Assembly (NCBI GenBank): GCA_001592805.2 | Contig: CP051143.1 | Coordinates: forward strand, 124,001-188,000 | Length of the DNA stretch: 64,000 bases | Direction of reading: 5' to 3' | DNA from: Peltaster fructicola | Lineage: Eukaryota; Ascomycota; Dothideomycetes | Made by a program: the position numbers and the translations under genes | Shown: piece by piece, positions 22,833 to 34,256 of the stretch | Layout: each line of letters starts with the position of its first letter | How positions within the stretch are numbered: position 1 is the first letter of the stretch | The notes under the pieces: model-generated | What the model was told of the DNA's origin: nothing | The model's input: the letters and a program-made list of their open reading frames with translations, nothing else | Database searches by the model: none

Positions 22833-23048
22833 GCCCACAATGACGCGAGGGATCGTGTATGATAGACGCTGCTCCAGCCTGTAATATGAATGCATACAGT
22901 GAGGTGTGATAGGGTCTTACCCAATAGGCAAGTACGCAGCACAGCTCCTTCCACTTCGTCACCCTTTCACACAGCTTTTCAATCTCCATATCGCTCTACT
23001 GTCCACAACCATGAACCCAGGACGACCTCCCTCTGCACCTTGCGCAAG

Positions 23049-24760
23049 ATGGAATTGGGAAGAGCTATATTTGCGCTCAAGAAGTATTCATGGTCGAACA
23101 ATGGCGAACATGGCAAGGCCAACTACAACCACCTGACTGCAGACAACATCTTCCTAGTCCTTGAAGGCGAGCAACACACACGCGGACGTCTCAAGCTGCA
23201 GATCATACAAGGCACCGTCTTCCTTGTAAGTACAGCGTTGTACTATTGGGTCTTGATCTGACCGCATAGGCTGAGATTGATGTTGCCAAACACATCGATA
23301 TCGCTATAAGCACTCGCGAAACGTTCCAGCGGATTGGTAAGCAAGTAGCAGACAAGCAATTGCCTACATATGGTGTTGCGAGTGGCAACAAGCTAGCCAT
23401 CACATATCGTCCTGATGACGGCCAGGTAGGTGTTGTAGCATCTGGGAATGATTCTTCTAAAGATTTGCAGGCCCGACGCATGCAGGTCGCTTTAGTAGCT
23501 CAAGAAGACTGCACGAAAATCGCAACGCATCTCAGATATCGTGGCATGGTCTTCGTCGACGCCGCCCAGCGGACCGCCAGTCGATCAGGCACCGCAGGTT
23601 CAGACATTCGCTCGATCAACACCATCGCATCTCCATCATTCACAACCGACCGGTCTTTCGCGAGGCCACCGGCGCACGAGCCCTCACAGCACGCTTCACA
23701 CACTCCAAGCAGAACATACGCACCGAGCTTCCTAGCCCAGCGATCTGCGGACACATTCCTGTCTCGAGACGAAGGAGTTGCACCTCGCATACCACGACTC
23801 GATCAACCGACAGCATCGCAGATATTTCCTCGCATCACCACCTCTACACGAATCACGGCCGGCATAATGACAGATCCTATAGCGGTGGGCAGGCCAGATG
23901 ACTCTACCGCATCATTGTCGAAGTTGTTTGCAGACCGGCCAGCCACTCAGTCGAGGCATGACTTCACAGCAATGCCATCGTTCTTCTCTCAACCTGCAGA
24001 GTCAGCACGAACACATTCGACCTCATTGTGGATGCCTGCACGATCCATGGCGGAGCGACTGCCGCAAGAACAAGAGCCGGATTCCGAGCGTACAGGACGC
24101 GAGCGATCACGATCAAGCTCAATGTTGGAATTTGAGAAGCTCCCTAAACCTCGACTTGCAAATCCAGGTTCGGATCGAACGCCAAGCCTGAACGCAGACA
24201 CTAGCACTGGGCGTGAGCGCTCCACTCCATCACGTGTAGACAGCTTCAAGGTGAAAACGAGCACTGGGCATGAGGAAGCGACACCATCTCGTATCGTCAG
24301 CCTCAGAACAAACATGAACAGCTCTAGCATCATAACGAGAGCAAAGAGGAAGCATCTAGACCTAGAAGCTCAAACTGAGACGGAGCAGCATCGTCCAGAC
24401 AATATGCCTCCGCCTCCACCTCAGGTATTGCCATCATCAGAAGCAAGCCGAAGCTCTCCCAGGGATATGCACGAGCTCTTGTATGGTAAGCGGCCACGCA
24501 CCACGAACGCTGACGCAAGTGATGCCAACAAAGAGAACGTACAAGACGAAAGTTCCACCCCACTGCTGTCGGCTCTACCCAAAGGCACGATCAGGAGAAG
24601 CTCAGAGTGTGTCGACCTGGCCAGATGGGCTGCACTCGACGAAAAAGAGCGTGGCAAAGCGTTGGAGAGGTCTATAACAGATCTGCTGGGCAACAAGGAT
24701 TTCGCAACTCTTTGCGAAGCCATGTCGACCAATTGGTCAAGGCTCGCACTTGACCTGTAA
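23049..24760 (+). CDS. Rec114-like meiotic recombination protein (putative)
   Basis: Exons 23049-23225 and 23270-24760 read in one frame. A second intron, 23426-23470 (45 nt, GTAGGT...TTGCAG), is likely and keeps frame, giving about 540 residues. The first 130 residues form a compact domain starting LKKYSWSNN and including LFLVLEG-like NIFLVLEGEQ and QVALVAQEDCTKIATHL. This resembles the N-terminal PH-like domain of Rec114. A long disordered Ser/Thr/Pro/Arg-rich centre follows (residues 135-480), with repeated STGRERSTPSRVDSFK and STGHEEATPSRIVSLR. A short C-terminal helical tail ends DLLGNKDFATLCEAM, similar in shape to the C-terminal Mei4-binding motif. Rec114 is required for programmed meiotic DNA breaks. 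The call rests on architecture and weak similarity; an unrelated orphan remains possible. Confidence 0.5.
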
Positions 24761-24901
24761 ATACAAGGTTCTATCGAGATGAGATTCTGCAACTATAATG
24801 CCAAGATCTTATCTTGTCGGGGTCTTTTTCTTTTGACTCTCACGACTGTACATCATCAACCAATCATTATTCGTCCAAAATACTGCCTCCTGGGGCAAGG
24901 A

Positions 24902-25790
24902 TCAGTCATCACTTTCAGCGGAAATGCTAGGACTGGGAAGCTCGAGCACTTCGAGCTTGACGTCTGCCTTCTTCAGCGTATCGATCTCACGGTGGTTCAT
25001 GCCAATGGCGCCGCCAGGATGATTTCGTTTGAAGACCTCCTTTGAATTGGAACCGTGCATCTGATCTGCCACGCTCAAGGCAAGCATGTCTGCCACAGCC
25101 AGAGCGACTGTTGTCGATGTCGTCGGGGCACAAAGTCCGAAGGATGTCTCCTCTGGCTCTGGTATTGGTGCTGGCAACAAGATACTGTCTGGACGATCAA
25201 GCAGCAGCATACACTTCTCTGCGTGCAGATGCGAGCTCAAGGCCATAACGACAGTACCCTCTGGCAGATGTAAGAGTGTCTGCATCAGTTCAGGCGTCTT
25301 GCCGCTGAACGAGACGAAAAGTACAACATCGATCTATACATCACGTCAGCGAATGTCACTTTGAGCCGCATTTTCCCAGGGAATCTAGACTTACAGGTCG
25401 CACGTCTCCCAGGTCGCCATGCACCGCTTCACAGGCATGCAAGAAGCTAGCGGCGATTCCGAGTGATTTGCAAGTGGCGACGAGCTTCATGCCAATGTAG
25501 GCACTTTTGCCCACGCCGCAGACGATGACCTTACCACCTGCGGTCTGGCAGTCGAGGATGGCCTGCACGCCGTTGCAGAGGCCATCGATGGCAACGGTGC
25601 TGGTTTGATAGAGGTTCGACACCCAACAGAGCGCCGCTGCTTCCGTCGTCAAGACGTGTTGAGCACGCGACAAGATCTTGTGCCTGAGTGCTGGTGGATC
25701 ATTCGATGGCGGCGTCGGCAAAGCTCCTCCAAGAGTCGTGTCTGCTGAGCTTGTCGATGACGTGCGCTGCCGCTTTCGTGGCAGCTCCAT
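24902..25790 (-). CDS. SIS-domain sugar-phosphate isomerase (KpsF/GutQ/KdsD-like)
   Basis: Exons 25790-25395 and 25333-24902 with a 61 nt intron give 275 residues. The SIS fold of the arabinose-5-phosphate isomerase group is recognisable: GGKVIVCGVGKSAYIGMKLVAT, ASFLHACEAVHGDLGDV, IDVVLFVSFSGKTPEL and the GLCAPTTSTTVALAVADML segment, then FKRNHPGGAIG. These are the substrate-loop and catalytic His/Glu regions of bacterial KdsD/KpsF. Bacterial enzymes (about 320 residues) add two CBS domains; these are absent here. In bacteria the product feeds lipopolysaccharide synthesis, which fungi lack, so the reaction in this organism is unknown. It is probably cytosolic. Confidence 0.85.
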
Positions 25791-27064
25791 GGTGTGAGAG
25801 ATGAGCTCTGCTTGCTGGATGTTGCTGCTGATGAGGATAGACCCCAGAGGATATGTGATATATATGATTTCTAAGAATGGGTGTGTGCCAAAGAAGAATA
25901 GATGAGCGAAACGCTAGACTCGAGCCTCCCAAGCGTGATCGCGAAAGCGATACCACGTTACTGTATGACGCGCGATGTTCCCTTCTTCGACTCAGACGGC
26001 ACCGACCAGCCAAGCGAGTGAACGGTTGCCTTTAGCCATGGCGTTGACGACAAGATTGCGGGCCGGCGGATGGAAGATTCGGTTGCTGCTGCTTAGAGGT
26101 AGAAAACTGGTGTAGCAGATTTGGATTACGACCGGGCGACGATGATGATGATATCGAGGTTAAAAGAGCAGGGACCAGGGCGATCCCGCGAAGAGTGGTC
26201 AGGAGGGTGATCTCGCACGATGGAGATTAGGAATGGAAGGCGAGCGAGGCGTGTGAGAAGTGTGGAAGGGCTAAAAGAACAACGATAATCGCCATGGCTT
26301 GTGTATTGTCGGTTCTGGTAGAGTGATAGCTTGGGATGGAACGGGTGGGTGAGCAGGCTGGAAGCAGCTGATCCACCACTCAACCATCTGCTGAACGCCT
26401 GCGTATTCCTCCGAGAGATGGCTCATTAGTTTAGCCTGCAAGGTACATGACTGTCGATTCCTGTCGATCGCAGCGTCCTAATCAATCTCGTCATCGATTA
26501 GCGCCGTCGACGACAAAGTGGATGTCGTCGGTGATTTCTGTTTGTAAGCTTGGCCGGCCGCCCTTATGCAGACCAAGGAAACGTCTCATTGCCTGCTTGC
26601 TACACAACCCTCGGCGATAGGGCGATCGACAAGCACGACGACGACGACGAGTTGGACGGGCTTGCAGGGAGCGAGGCACAGCAGAGCACTGCGATTCGAT
26701 AGACCACACCCTGCTAAGCTTTCATCTCGTCGTTTCAGAGATATGCAAGCTGAATGTTGTTATCGATAGAGCTGTCGTTCTGCACAGCCCAGGCTACCAC
26801 ATGTTACGTCTTCGCAAAAAGCTGGGGCAAGCTTCCCCAAGAGCTGCAGTGATTGCTATTCGCAGCAAGCATGCTCTCCTGGACGATCTGGCTGGCTGCG
26901 GCACCCTTGATCGCGATAGGCAGCACGCAATAGCCACAGACAGGATTGTGTCTCGCGCAGAGATGCTCACCGCTATGCTGCCTCAGCCGAAGCTGGCCGG
27001 GAGAGCTCAAGCAGACACGTGTGAGCGATAGTGGGTAGCCATGACTCCTGCGACCTCATCTCTC
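25791..27064. other. Long intergenic region, no gene seen
   Basis: 1.27 kb between the SIS promoter and the 3' end of the E1-alpha gene. Open frames up to 104 codons are present on both strands, but none has convincing codon use, splice partners or family motifs. This is a large gap for this gene-dense window. Confidence 0.4.
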
Positions 27065-28501
27065 TTATCTCACTTCCAATCCTGCCAACCCTCCTTCATA
27101 TCTCGACACATCGTACTCGGCAGGGTATCGCTTCACGATCTCCCTCAGCTCAGCCAATTGCTCCAGCTGCTCCTCGGTCATCGTCTCGTACACATCCGTC
27201 AGCATCTCGCGGAGAGGCGGGTGTTTGTCCTTTTCCGCCTGTCGATATGCCTCCAGCACGCTCTTCCTCGCACTGCTTCGCAGCTCTTTCTCTTTCTCGT
27301 CGTCCCATATGCCCTTGCCTTCCATCCACTTTCTGAACCGCGTTATTGGGTTGTCGCGGCGCTTCCAATCTTCTACCTCTACCTTCGCACGGTAGGCAAA
27401 AGAGTCGTCAGACGTACTGTGGTGTGATACACGATACGACATAGCCTCAATGAGCACTGGCCGGCCGCCATCTGAGAGCGCCACCTCTCTGGCCTGCTTG
27501 ACCACCTCGCGCACCGCCAGCATATCGTTGCCGTCCACTCTGATCGTATCGATGCCATAGCCTATCCCACGAGAAGCTATGCCGTCACCGCGATACTGCT
27601 CGAGGGTAGGTGTGGAGATCGAGTAGCCGTTGTTCCTGCAGATGAACAGGATTGGACACTGCTTTGTTGCGGCAATGTTAAGTCCAGCGTGGAAATCTCC
27701 CTCACTTGCAGCGCCCTCGCCAAAGTAGCACACCACTACTCTCTGCTCTCCGTTCGGGTTCTGCATGTTCTGCATCTTGACGGCATACGCAGCGCCACTT
27801 GCCTGTGGTATCTGCGTCGCAAGTGGCGAAGAGATGGTGTGGATGTAATGCTGCTGACTACCATAGTGCACAGGCATGTTCCTGCCTTTTCCTGGGTCGT
27901 TCTTCGTCGAGAACAGCTGTGCCAGGAAGTCAGCAGGCTCAAAGCCACGGTACTTGAGTACTCCGGCCTCTCTGTACTGCGCGAAGATTGGATCGCGAGG
28001 ACTCAAGGCCGATGCGGAGCCCACCCCGATACCTTCTTCGCCAGCATTGACCACATAGAAGCTGATCTTACCCTGCCGTTGTGCATCGAACATGATGATA
28101 TCCATGATCGATACCACGACCATATCACTATAGAGCTTCACTGCTTCTTCATCCGTTATGTCTAGAGCTGTCGCGGACTGGTCGACTACGTTGCCGTCTT
28201 GGTCGAGGAAGCGGTATGTGGGCATGGCACTCTTCTCGTGAGGTCGATCGAAAGCCAGCTTGGTCGTGAACTTGCTGTTCAATGCACCAGGGAAGTGTAC
28301 TCTACAAGGTCGTCAGCAAGGATCAGTTGTCCGAGATTCCTGGTATGCTCACCTGTCCGAGCCTGGTCTCTGAGCAAGAGACGACTGCCATTGTCTCTGT
28401 CGGCATTGCTGGCATACGATCTGCTTGAACTGTCGACGCGGCAAGGTCGTGCTTCTCGTGAATCGAGTTAGACTCCTGGTCCTCAATGCCGTTGCTGACA
28501 T
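27065..28501 (-). CDS. Branched-chain 2-oxoacid dehydrogenase E1 subunit alpha, mitochondrial
   Basis: Exons 28501-28353 and 28301-27065 (51 nt intron) give 461 residues. Residues 1-50 are Arg/Ser/Thr/Gln-rich without acids (TRSLTRFTRSTTLPRRQFKQ), a mitochondrial presequence. The catalytic region shows the thiamine-diphosphate motif GEGAASEGDFHAGLN...CRNNGYSIST and the phosphorylation loop SHHSTSDDSFAYR, which matches the regulatory serine loop of mammalian BCKDHA. The enzyme, with E1-beta, decarboxylates the 2-oxoacids of Leu, Ile and Val in the mitochondrial matrix. Its partner E1-beta is encoded on the same strand at 46750-47928. The loop suggests control by a BCKD kinase (inference). Confidence 0.96.
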
Positions 28502-29013
28502 GTTCGGTGCATATTTGAGAAGATAGAATGCTCGTCGTCGGCAGTCTGGAGACCTATAGATCTTGTCCCACTGCCGCTTACCATCGGCTTGAGGAGGACT
28601 AGCCCGCTATCTGCGTCACCAGGGCATTCGGCACAACACACGACTGTGTACACATACTAGACAAGCTGCACGACAAAGGACACTTGCAAGGTCTAGGAAC
28701 GCTCAACTCGCTCGATGCTTGCTAGCAAAATTATCTACTGTCGCGCCTCTCCCACACACTCAGCACGAATCCACAACATATTTTGTAGAGACATGCCATT
28801 CGCCCGGAAAAAACACTGCAACGAGGGTATAAGTCTGTTTTCCACGCGTTGATCCGACGCCTCGCAATTCAGAGCATTGAACAGTGTTGGTTACCATCGT
28901 ATGCCACTTGCTGCAGCAGGACCCTTGGGCATCTTATTTGGCTCTGAATCAGTCATGGTGGTTGAACGTGGACGCTTAGTCGATGCCAGTCCAGTCCCGA
29001 ACACAAGCCCTGC
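28502..29013. other. Promoter of E1-alpha and 3' flank
   Basis: 512 bp between two minus-strand genes; no open frame of note. A minus-strand frame of 159 codons starting at 29432 overlaps the upstream gene and is a shadow. Confidence 0.4.
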
Positions 29014-31194
29014 CTAAGAGTCATTGGTAGTTGGAGCTGGAGTCGATGATGGAGCGCCGTCTCTTCCACCTCGGCCTCCACGACCTCCTCTGCCACCACG
29101 ATCACCTCGTGGGAAGCCGCCTCGGCCACGACCGCGGCCTGCACGACCGGTCTCGCTGTCGCTGCCAGTCGTGGCACCGCCGGCAGATTGGTAGCCGCCG
29201 CGGGAATCTCCACCGCCTCGTGCGTTAAAGCCTCCGCGACCAGCTTGCCACGACCCAGGCCCGTGGACAGGACGAGCTTGTCTGAATGGTGCCATGCGGA
29301 CTGCTTTGTGCTTCTCGCTGGCGTCCTTTGGAACACCGTTAGCAAGCACACCCTGCATCTGCTCGGGTGAGTCGAAGTGCACAATCCACTGGCCCTTTGG
29401 CGTCTTCTCAAGGTTGTTGATCTTCGCAGCATCCTCAGGTGTGAAGAGTTGTGCCTTGACCTCCTCCGCCGTACTCAAGTTGTACACGTTGTTGATGAAG
29501 ATCGCTCGGCTTGCCTCTTGCTGTGGGCTGCCAGCCTTCAGCGTATCTGCCGGCTTTGGTGTCTCAGAGCTTGGTGGCGCAATGCCGTTTGATGATTGCG
29601 GTGCTGTACCGTTGAGCGCGCCATTTACTGGCGCGTTCTGTGCTGGTCCACTTGGCACCTGTGGTGCAGCCTGTTCAGGAAGTGGTGCGCGTTGTTGTGG
29701 TGGGAGCTGGCTCACGGGAGTCTGGTTTCGAATTGGCAACTGTTGCTGCGTGACTGGCGCTTGAGCAGCCTGTGGCCGTTGCTGGTTCTTACCACCTCGA
29801 TGCGAGAAGTTGAAACCTTGTGCGCGCATCTCAGTGCCAATTCTGCCCTGATCGATGTCAAGGACGAGCCAGCCGAAGGCGGCATCTGCGAGATTGAAGT
29901 TCCACATGTTCTTGAATGCACTCTCGTCGACTTGTCCGTTCTGTGGTCCACCACCGAACGGGTTGCCTCCGTTGGCTACTGATGGCATCTTGTTGACCAA
30001 TTCAAGTGCGTATTGCAGAAGCTTGTTCTGAGATTCGTTCTCTGCTACAGCAGGCTCCACTTCGTGCTTGACAGTCTCCCACACATCATTGAAGGATGCC
30101 TTGGAAGCTGCAAGCTTGCCTCTGTAGTGGTCGAGAGATGGATTGACCGAAAACTCGTTGTATGAGCTGCCATATCGGAAATGCAGGCCAGCTGAGATCG
30201 AGAAGTCGGCCTTGAGATGGACAGACAGCTGATTCAGGAGACCCTCTCGTGCTGGCGAAGCATGGGTGACCAAGACACGAGTCTCCGTAGGATCGTAGAC
30301 TCGGTTCGCAGTGTCGATAAGCTCACCGATCTGGAGCAGTGTTGTCCACATTGTGCCAGCCTGACCTGCGATTGTTGTCTTGCCCTCACCGTTGTCGAAC
30401 AGCTTGTGCATGACCATAGCACCACCCAAACCGAGCAATCGCAGCTTCACACCACCAATGTCCAGGAGTCTTGAGTGTGCCTCGTCAAGGACTTGCAGAT
30501 TTGGAACCTTGTATTCGCCCGAACGCAGCTTCTCCATCACTGAGACATCCTCGCAAGCTCCCCATACTGTGAATACTGGTACGTCGAGCTTGTATGTGCC
30601 GTTGAGGAAGAGAGGAAGTTCGGAAAGAGGGAGCCGCTCGTGTTGAAAACGTTCCTTGACAGGTTGTTGTCCAGCTCGGGCGATGTCCTGCTTGACGGAC
30701 TCGCTGAGAAGAGGTGAGTATTGTGCGACATGCTTGAGAGTCCTGTACGTGGTAAGCACATGTCCGTGGTCGCGCACGAGTAGCCTACTTCTCCGCAATG
30801 CGATCTATGGAAGACTCATCGTAGAAGCCAAAATCTCCGGTGTGGATAATGTAGTCAGCCTTAGCATTGCGAGCGAGCTCGTTCAGCTGCCGAAGGTTGC
30901 CTAGGACCGCTGTAAGCCTCTACATCACAAATGCTCATCGTATAGTCCCTCACCTCTAACATCTGCGATACAAAGGACTCTGCTCTTGGCTGTTGGAAGA
31001 ATCACGCCGCGATTGGCATCGAGTGGTCTGGCTCCTGGAGCGGCCTGAGTGTTCGGAACACTGCCGTTCGGTTGATAAGCTTGGGAGTATGCTCGTGGCT
31101 GTTGTGGAGGTTGCTGAAGAGTTCTGTTAGCACAATCTTCTTCGCGAGCGCAATGCTACGTCGTCACAGAAGTGATTCAACTCACAGCGGCCAT
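29014..31194 (-). CDS. Metallophosphoesterase-like protein with RRM-like region and RGG tail (DUF2433-type)
   Basis: Five exon pieces can be placed: 31194-31186 (only nine bases, MAA), 31113-30954, 30900-30789 and 30742-29014, the last long. Introns are 72, 53 and 46 nt. The 669-residue protein opens, after a Gln/Pro-rich lead, with RVLCIADVRGNLRQLNELA and YIIHTGDFGFYDESS, the D-x-x-G-N and G-D motifs of calcineurin-like phosphoesterases. Later comes HASPAREGLLNQL, a likely metal-binding His segment. A Gln/Pro-rich linker leads to an RRM-like region (AIFINNVYNLSTAEEVKAQL...KGQWIVHFDSPEQMQGVL). The tail is an RGG block (RAGRGRGRGGFPRG...GGRGG). Family function is unknown; RNA association is inferred from the tail. 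Confidence 0.85.
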
Positions 31195-31625
31195 GAATGT
31201 AGATCGTGTGAGCGCAGGGTTTTGGGGCGATGTGGTGTGCGGTTATGTCGAGTCGAGGATCGAAGGAAGAGTTCGAAATGTTAACAAGGAGACCCCGACG
31301 CCTTGGAGTGCTGTGATATTACAATACAAAAGTGGCAAAGGTTGTGTTGATGAGATCTAGCATTTGCGCCTTCTTCATAGCTGTTCAGCGAACCCCGTGG
31401 CACGGACCTGCCAAGCCCAAACAACCCCGAGCCAGTCAGCGAAGAAAGCCTTTCACTTTGTCACTTGTTAAGGATCAGGCCTCAATCACTTGTCGATGAT
31501 TATTCGAAAAGAGCGACGAGCGCTGTAGTACATTATATCTTTTGTCACGTGTGGCATACGCATCAGGTTTCATCGATGCTTGACCATGCCCTGCGCAAGA
31601 GCTGTCAAGTAGCCGTATCTCGTTA
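31195..31625. other. Promoter of the phosphoesterase gene
   Basis: 431 bp between two minus-strand genes, without a supportable frame or repeat. Confidence 0.4.
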
Positions 31626-33729
31626 TCATAGTCGGCTCAAAGGGCCATCATCATCGCCGTGAAGCGTGGAAGGTCTCTCACCTTCGCTGTCTATTCTATC
31701 GAGCTTGTCGACAACGAGCTCTCGTACAGCTCCATCCCAGCCCTCACTTCCTTCGAAGCCGGCTAATCCAAGACCACCGCCTAGACAGGTACGGAGATCT
31801 ACCAGGCCTTTGATGGCTTGCGCGCGTGTCTTGCGAACATCACACAGCTCACACAATGTCATGGCACTCAGTGCCGCAAAGTGGTGATTGAGTGGTGTCA
31901 AGGGTGTTTGTCTGGAGTTCAGCACAGCGGCAACCTTCACAGCATGCCCAATGAGCTCGTCTGGCTCGGTGAGAGGGTTCAGTCGCTTGATCAGTAGATG
32001 TACGTGGTGGTATGACAGATGGACAAGGTTGAGCGAGCCCCAGACGCCTTCCACCGACTCACGAAACCGATCTATCTCGCCAGCGAGTGTCAAGGTCAAA
32101 AGCGAGCTGGCTGGGTTCGACGGGGCCATGACATCTGTCGACGGAGTTTTCGTTGTTGTAAGGATTGCCGCCAGATGTCCTATGATGAAGCTCAAACGTG
32201 CAAGATGGTAAGTCGACTCTCCTAGCAGTATCTGATCCTCAGGGAGGAGTAGGACGCTGTTCTCAGGGAGCTTGAGAAGGTCTGCAGTGGACGAAGCATG
32301 CCACCTGTCAAGGATGAATAGCACCCACCACACTCGTCGAGCTAGTCGGTCTTCACTATCTCTGTCGCCGGTGATCAAGCTGTTGTTGCCAACGTCTGAT
32401 CGTGCTATGTTGATCTCGAGCTGACCAGCAACTCCAGCAGCACGCCCTAACCATTCCGCGCGTGACGGTCCCGCCTGTCCACGGATCGTAGCTGGACCGT
32501 GGTTATCGGTCTCAATCGCCATCAACAGCAGTGTCTGTAGGTAGCAAAGATTCGTGGCTGGCGTATGTGATGATGGGTTGTCGAAAGGATATTTGGCTAA
32601 CGATTCTGCCGCTCGTTTCAGAGTTTGATGATATGATGGAGTCGGTTGCAAGGAGGAGGTTGGAAAGGTTCGCGTGAGGCAGTCCAGTGCGCCAAGGAAC
32701 GCATCTCGTAAAGGGCCAGGTATTTCAACCAATCTATGCTTTAATCTCGTTTTCGAGTTTGGCAACAGGGGAAACGTCTGATGTATCAGTCTGTAGTACT
32801 CTCCAACAACATCCTCGTCCCAGTCAAAGCTAGCGATCGGAGTATTAGCAGCTTCGAGACTGCTCTGATCATACGGTATAGTGGCAAAGTCAGGTATGCT
32901 ACTGGATGTCAGTCTCCAGAACGGCTGTTGTGTTCGCATGTTTGGTGGTGAAAGTTGCGTCTGTGTCTGTTGAGGTTGCGATACTGTCGACGCACCATCC
33001 CAAGAACTGTGCGGGCTGAAGTCCTCGGTTGCAGAGAAAATCCTCTTATCGCCTGTCCGAGGCTCTGCTGCCCCGTTCGCTGAGTATGCAGCTTGTCGGG
33101 TGTCTGCCTGGGTCTTTCTCAGCTCGCTCTGCTGCTGTGTGCTTGACGCTTGAGGATCGTGGACTTGCTGTTCTAGCTGCTGTAGTCTCTCTGCAAGATT
33201 CTTGATATATCCTTTGCTCGGCCCTCTTCAGCTGCTGTCGACTGAACGCGCAGGTCAAGCCTGCTCTGGCGCAAGATGTGCATGGCGCGTTGCCTGTCTC
33301 GTCGATTGCATCGCACCGTATCTTCTTCCTACGACACTCGTCGCATGCGCGGCTCACTTTCGACCGAGCAGCCTTCTCTTTCTGCACAGGTGGCGGCGCC
33401 GAATCAGAACCACTTGCTTGTGCGAAAGCAATGCTGCCATGTGGAAGCTGAGCGAGGCTGTGATTCTCGTGCGTGGACAGGAGTCCAAACGAGCCAAAGG
33501 ATCCTCCATTGTACCCAGCATTGATCATGCGCTCAAGATTCTGCCTCAGATGAGGATCCTCTGTTATGTTGTCGTGCTCGTGATGCCCCGCATGCTCTTC
33601 CGTACCATTTTCCAGCTCGTTGCTATGTGTCGCGTGGACATCATGATTGGGCAGTTCGTGAAGGTGATCGTAGCTGTCGTAGTATGCATGTGAAGCAGGA
33701 TCATTGGAGGTTGGAAACGAAGCTGCCAT
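31626..33729 (-). CDS. RGT1-like Zn2Cys6 glucose-responsive transcription factor, frame interrupted
   Basis: The frame from ATG 33729 encodes an acidic, His/Asn-rich lead, then the zinc cluster C-D-E-C-R-R-K-K-I-R-C-D with CTSCARAGLTC (about residues 125-160) and SRQQLKR. The continuation expected for Rgt1-type factors (GPSKGYIKNLAERLQQLE) is present at once, but in another frame: GGG at 33224 starts it, two bases short of the expected spacing. The second frame is open to 31626 and holds the fungal_trans region (DEDVVGEYYRLIHQTFPLLP; ARRVWWVLFILDRWHASSTADL). Rgt1 represses hexose-transporter genes in the absence of glucose. The frame change has no intron signals and sits in a G run, so it is either an assembly error or a truncating lesion. 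Family identity is good. Confidence 0.85.
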
Positions 33730-34256
33730 TCGAAATGTGGGCAGCTTATCGTGCAAGGATATTGCTTAACGAGTAGAATTGATACATCGAAGGAGGTTGC
33801 TGTGCGCGCAGGTCCAGTCGTGACATTGGTAGTGACCAACACGTTGCTGAATCTTGGAGACTGCGAGATCGTCCTGAGCAGGTGAAATACTCTCGGTACA
33901 GCTGACCTGGTGTAGGGAATCGTCGTGTCGTTATAGAGCTAGCGTTATTCGGCATATTTTCGAGAGTTGCCGTCACGTCACCGATGAGGTAGCCTTTCTC
34001 CTCCTTCATCAAACCACAGCCTGCGAATCAGGTCTGCTTACAATGAGTCGTCGCGACTTTGGCGAACCTGTCAAGCAGTCCGTGTTGGCATACGATTGAA
34101 TATACTCGATGCATTCGTGTAGACCTCCCACCGCAGAGGTCGAAGAAGAAGCAATTGCAGTGATCGAATTGCATAGCGGCAAATGTCAAGCAAGCAAGCA
34201 AGCAAGCTAACCCATGCAGAATGGAGGCGAATGATGTACACTGCTGATGAAGAGGA
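33730..34256. other. Promoter of RGT1-like gene with a microsatellite
   Basis: 527 bp upstream of the RGT1-like gene and downstream of the membrane-protein gene. It contains a (CAAG)5 repeat listed separately; otherwise unremarkable. Confidence 0.4.
34187..34206. repeat. (CAAG)5 microsatellite
   Basis: Five perfect copies of CAAG in noncoding sequence. Probably a neutral tetranucleotide repeat. Confidence 0.9.

Noticed and set aside
24181-24310. Repeat STGRERSTPSRVDSFK / STGHEEATPSRIVSLR as a domain
   Set aside because: Two degenerate copies in a disordered region are too few to call a repeat domain.
28953-29432. 159-codon frame on the minus strand
   Set aside because: Lies antiphase within the RGG-coding exon, where GC-rich repeats keep several frames open; it is a shadow.
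33276-33524. Plus-strand frame over the RGT1-like zinc cluster
   Set aside because: Antisense shadow of the conserved minus-strand coding sequence.
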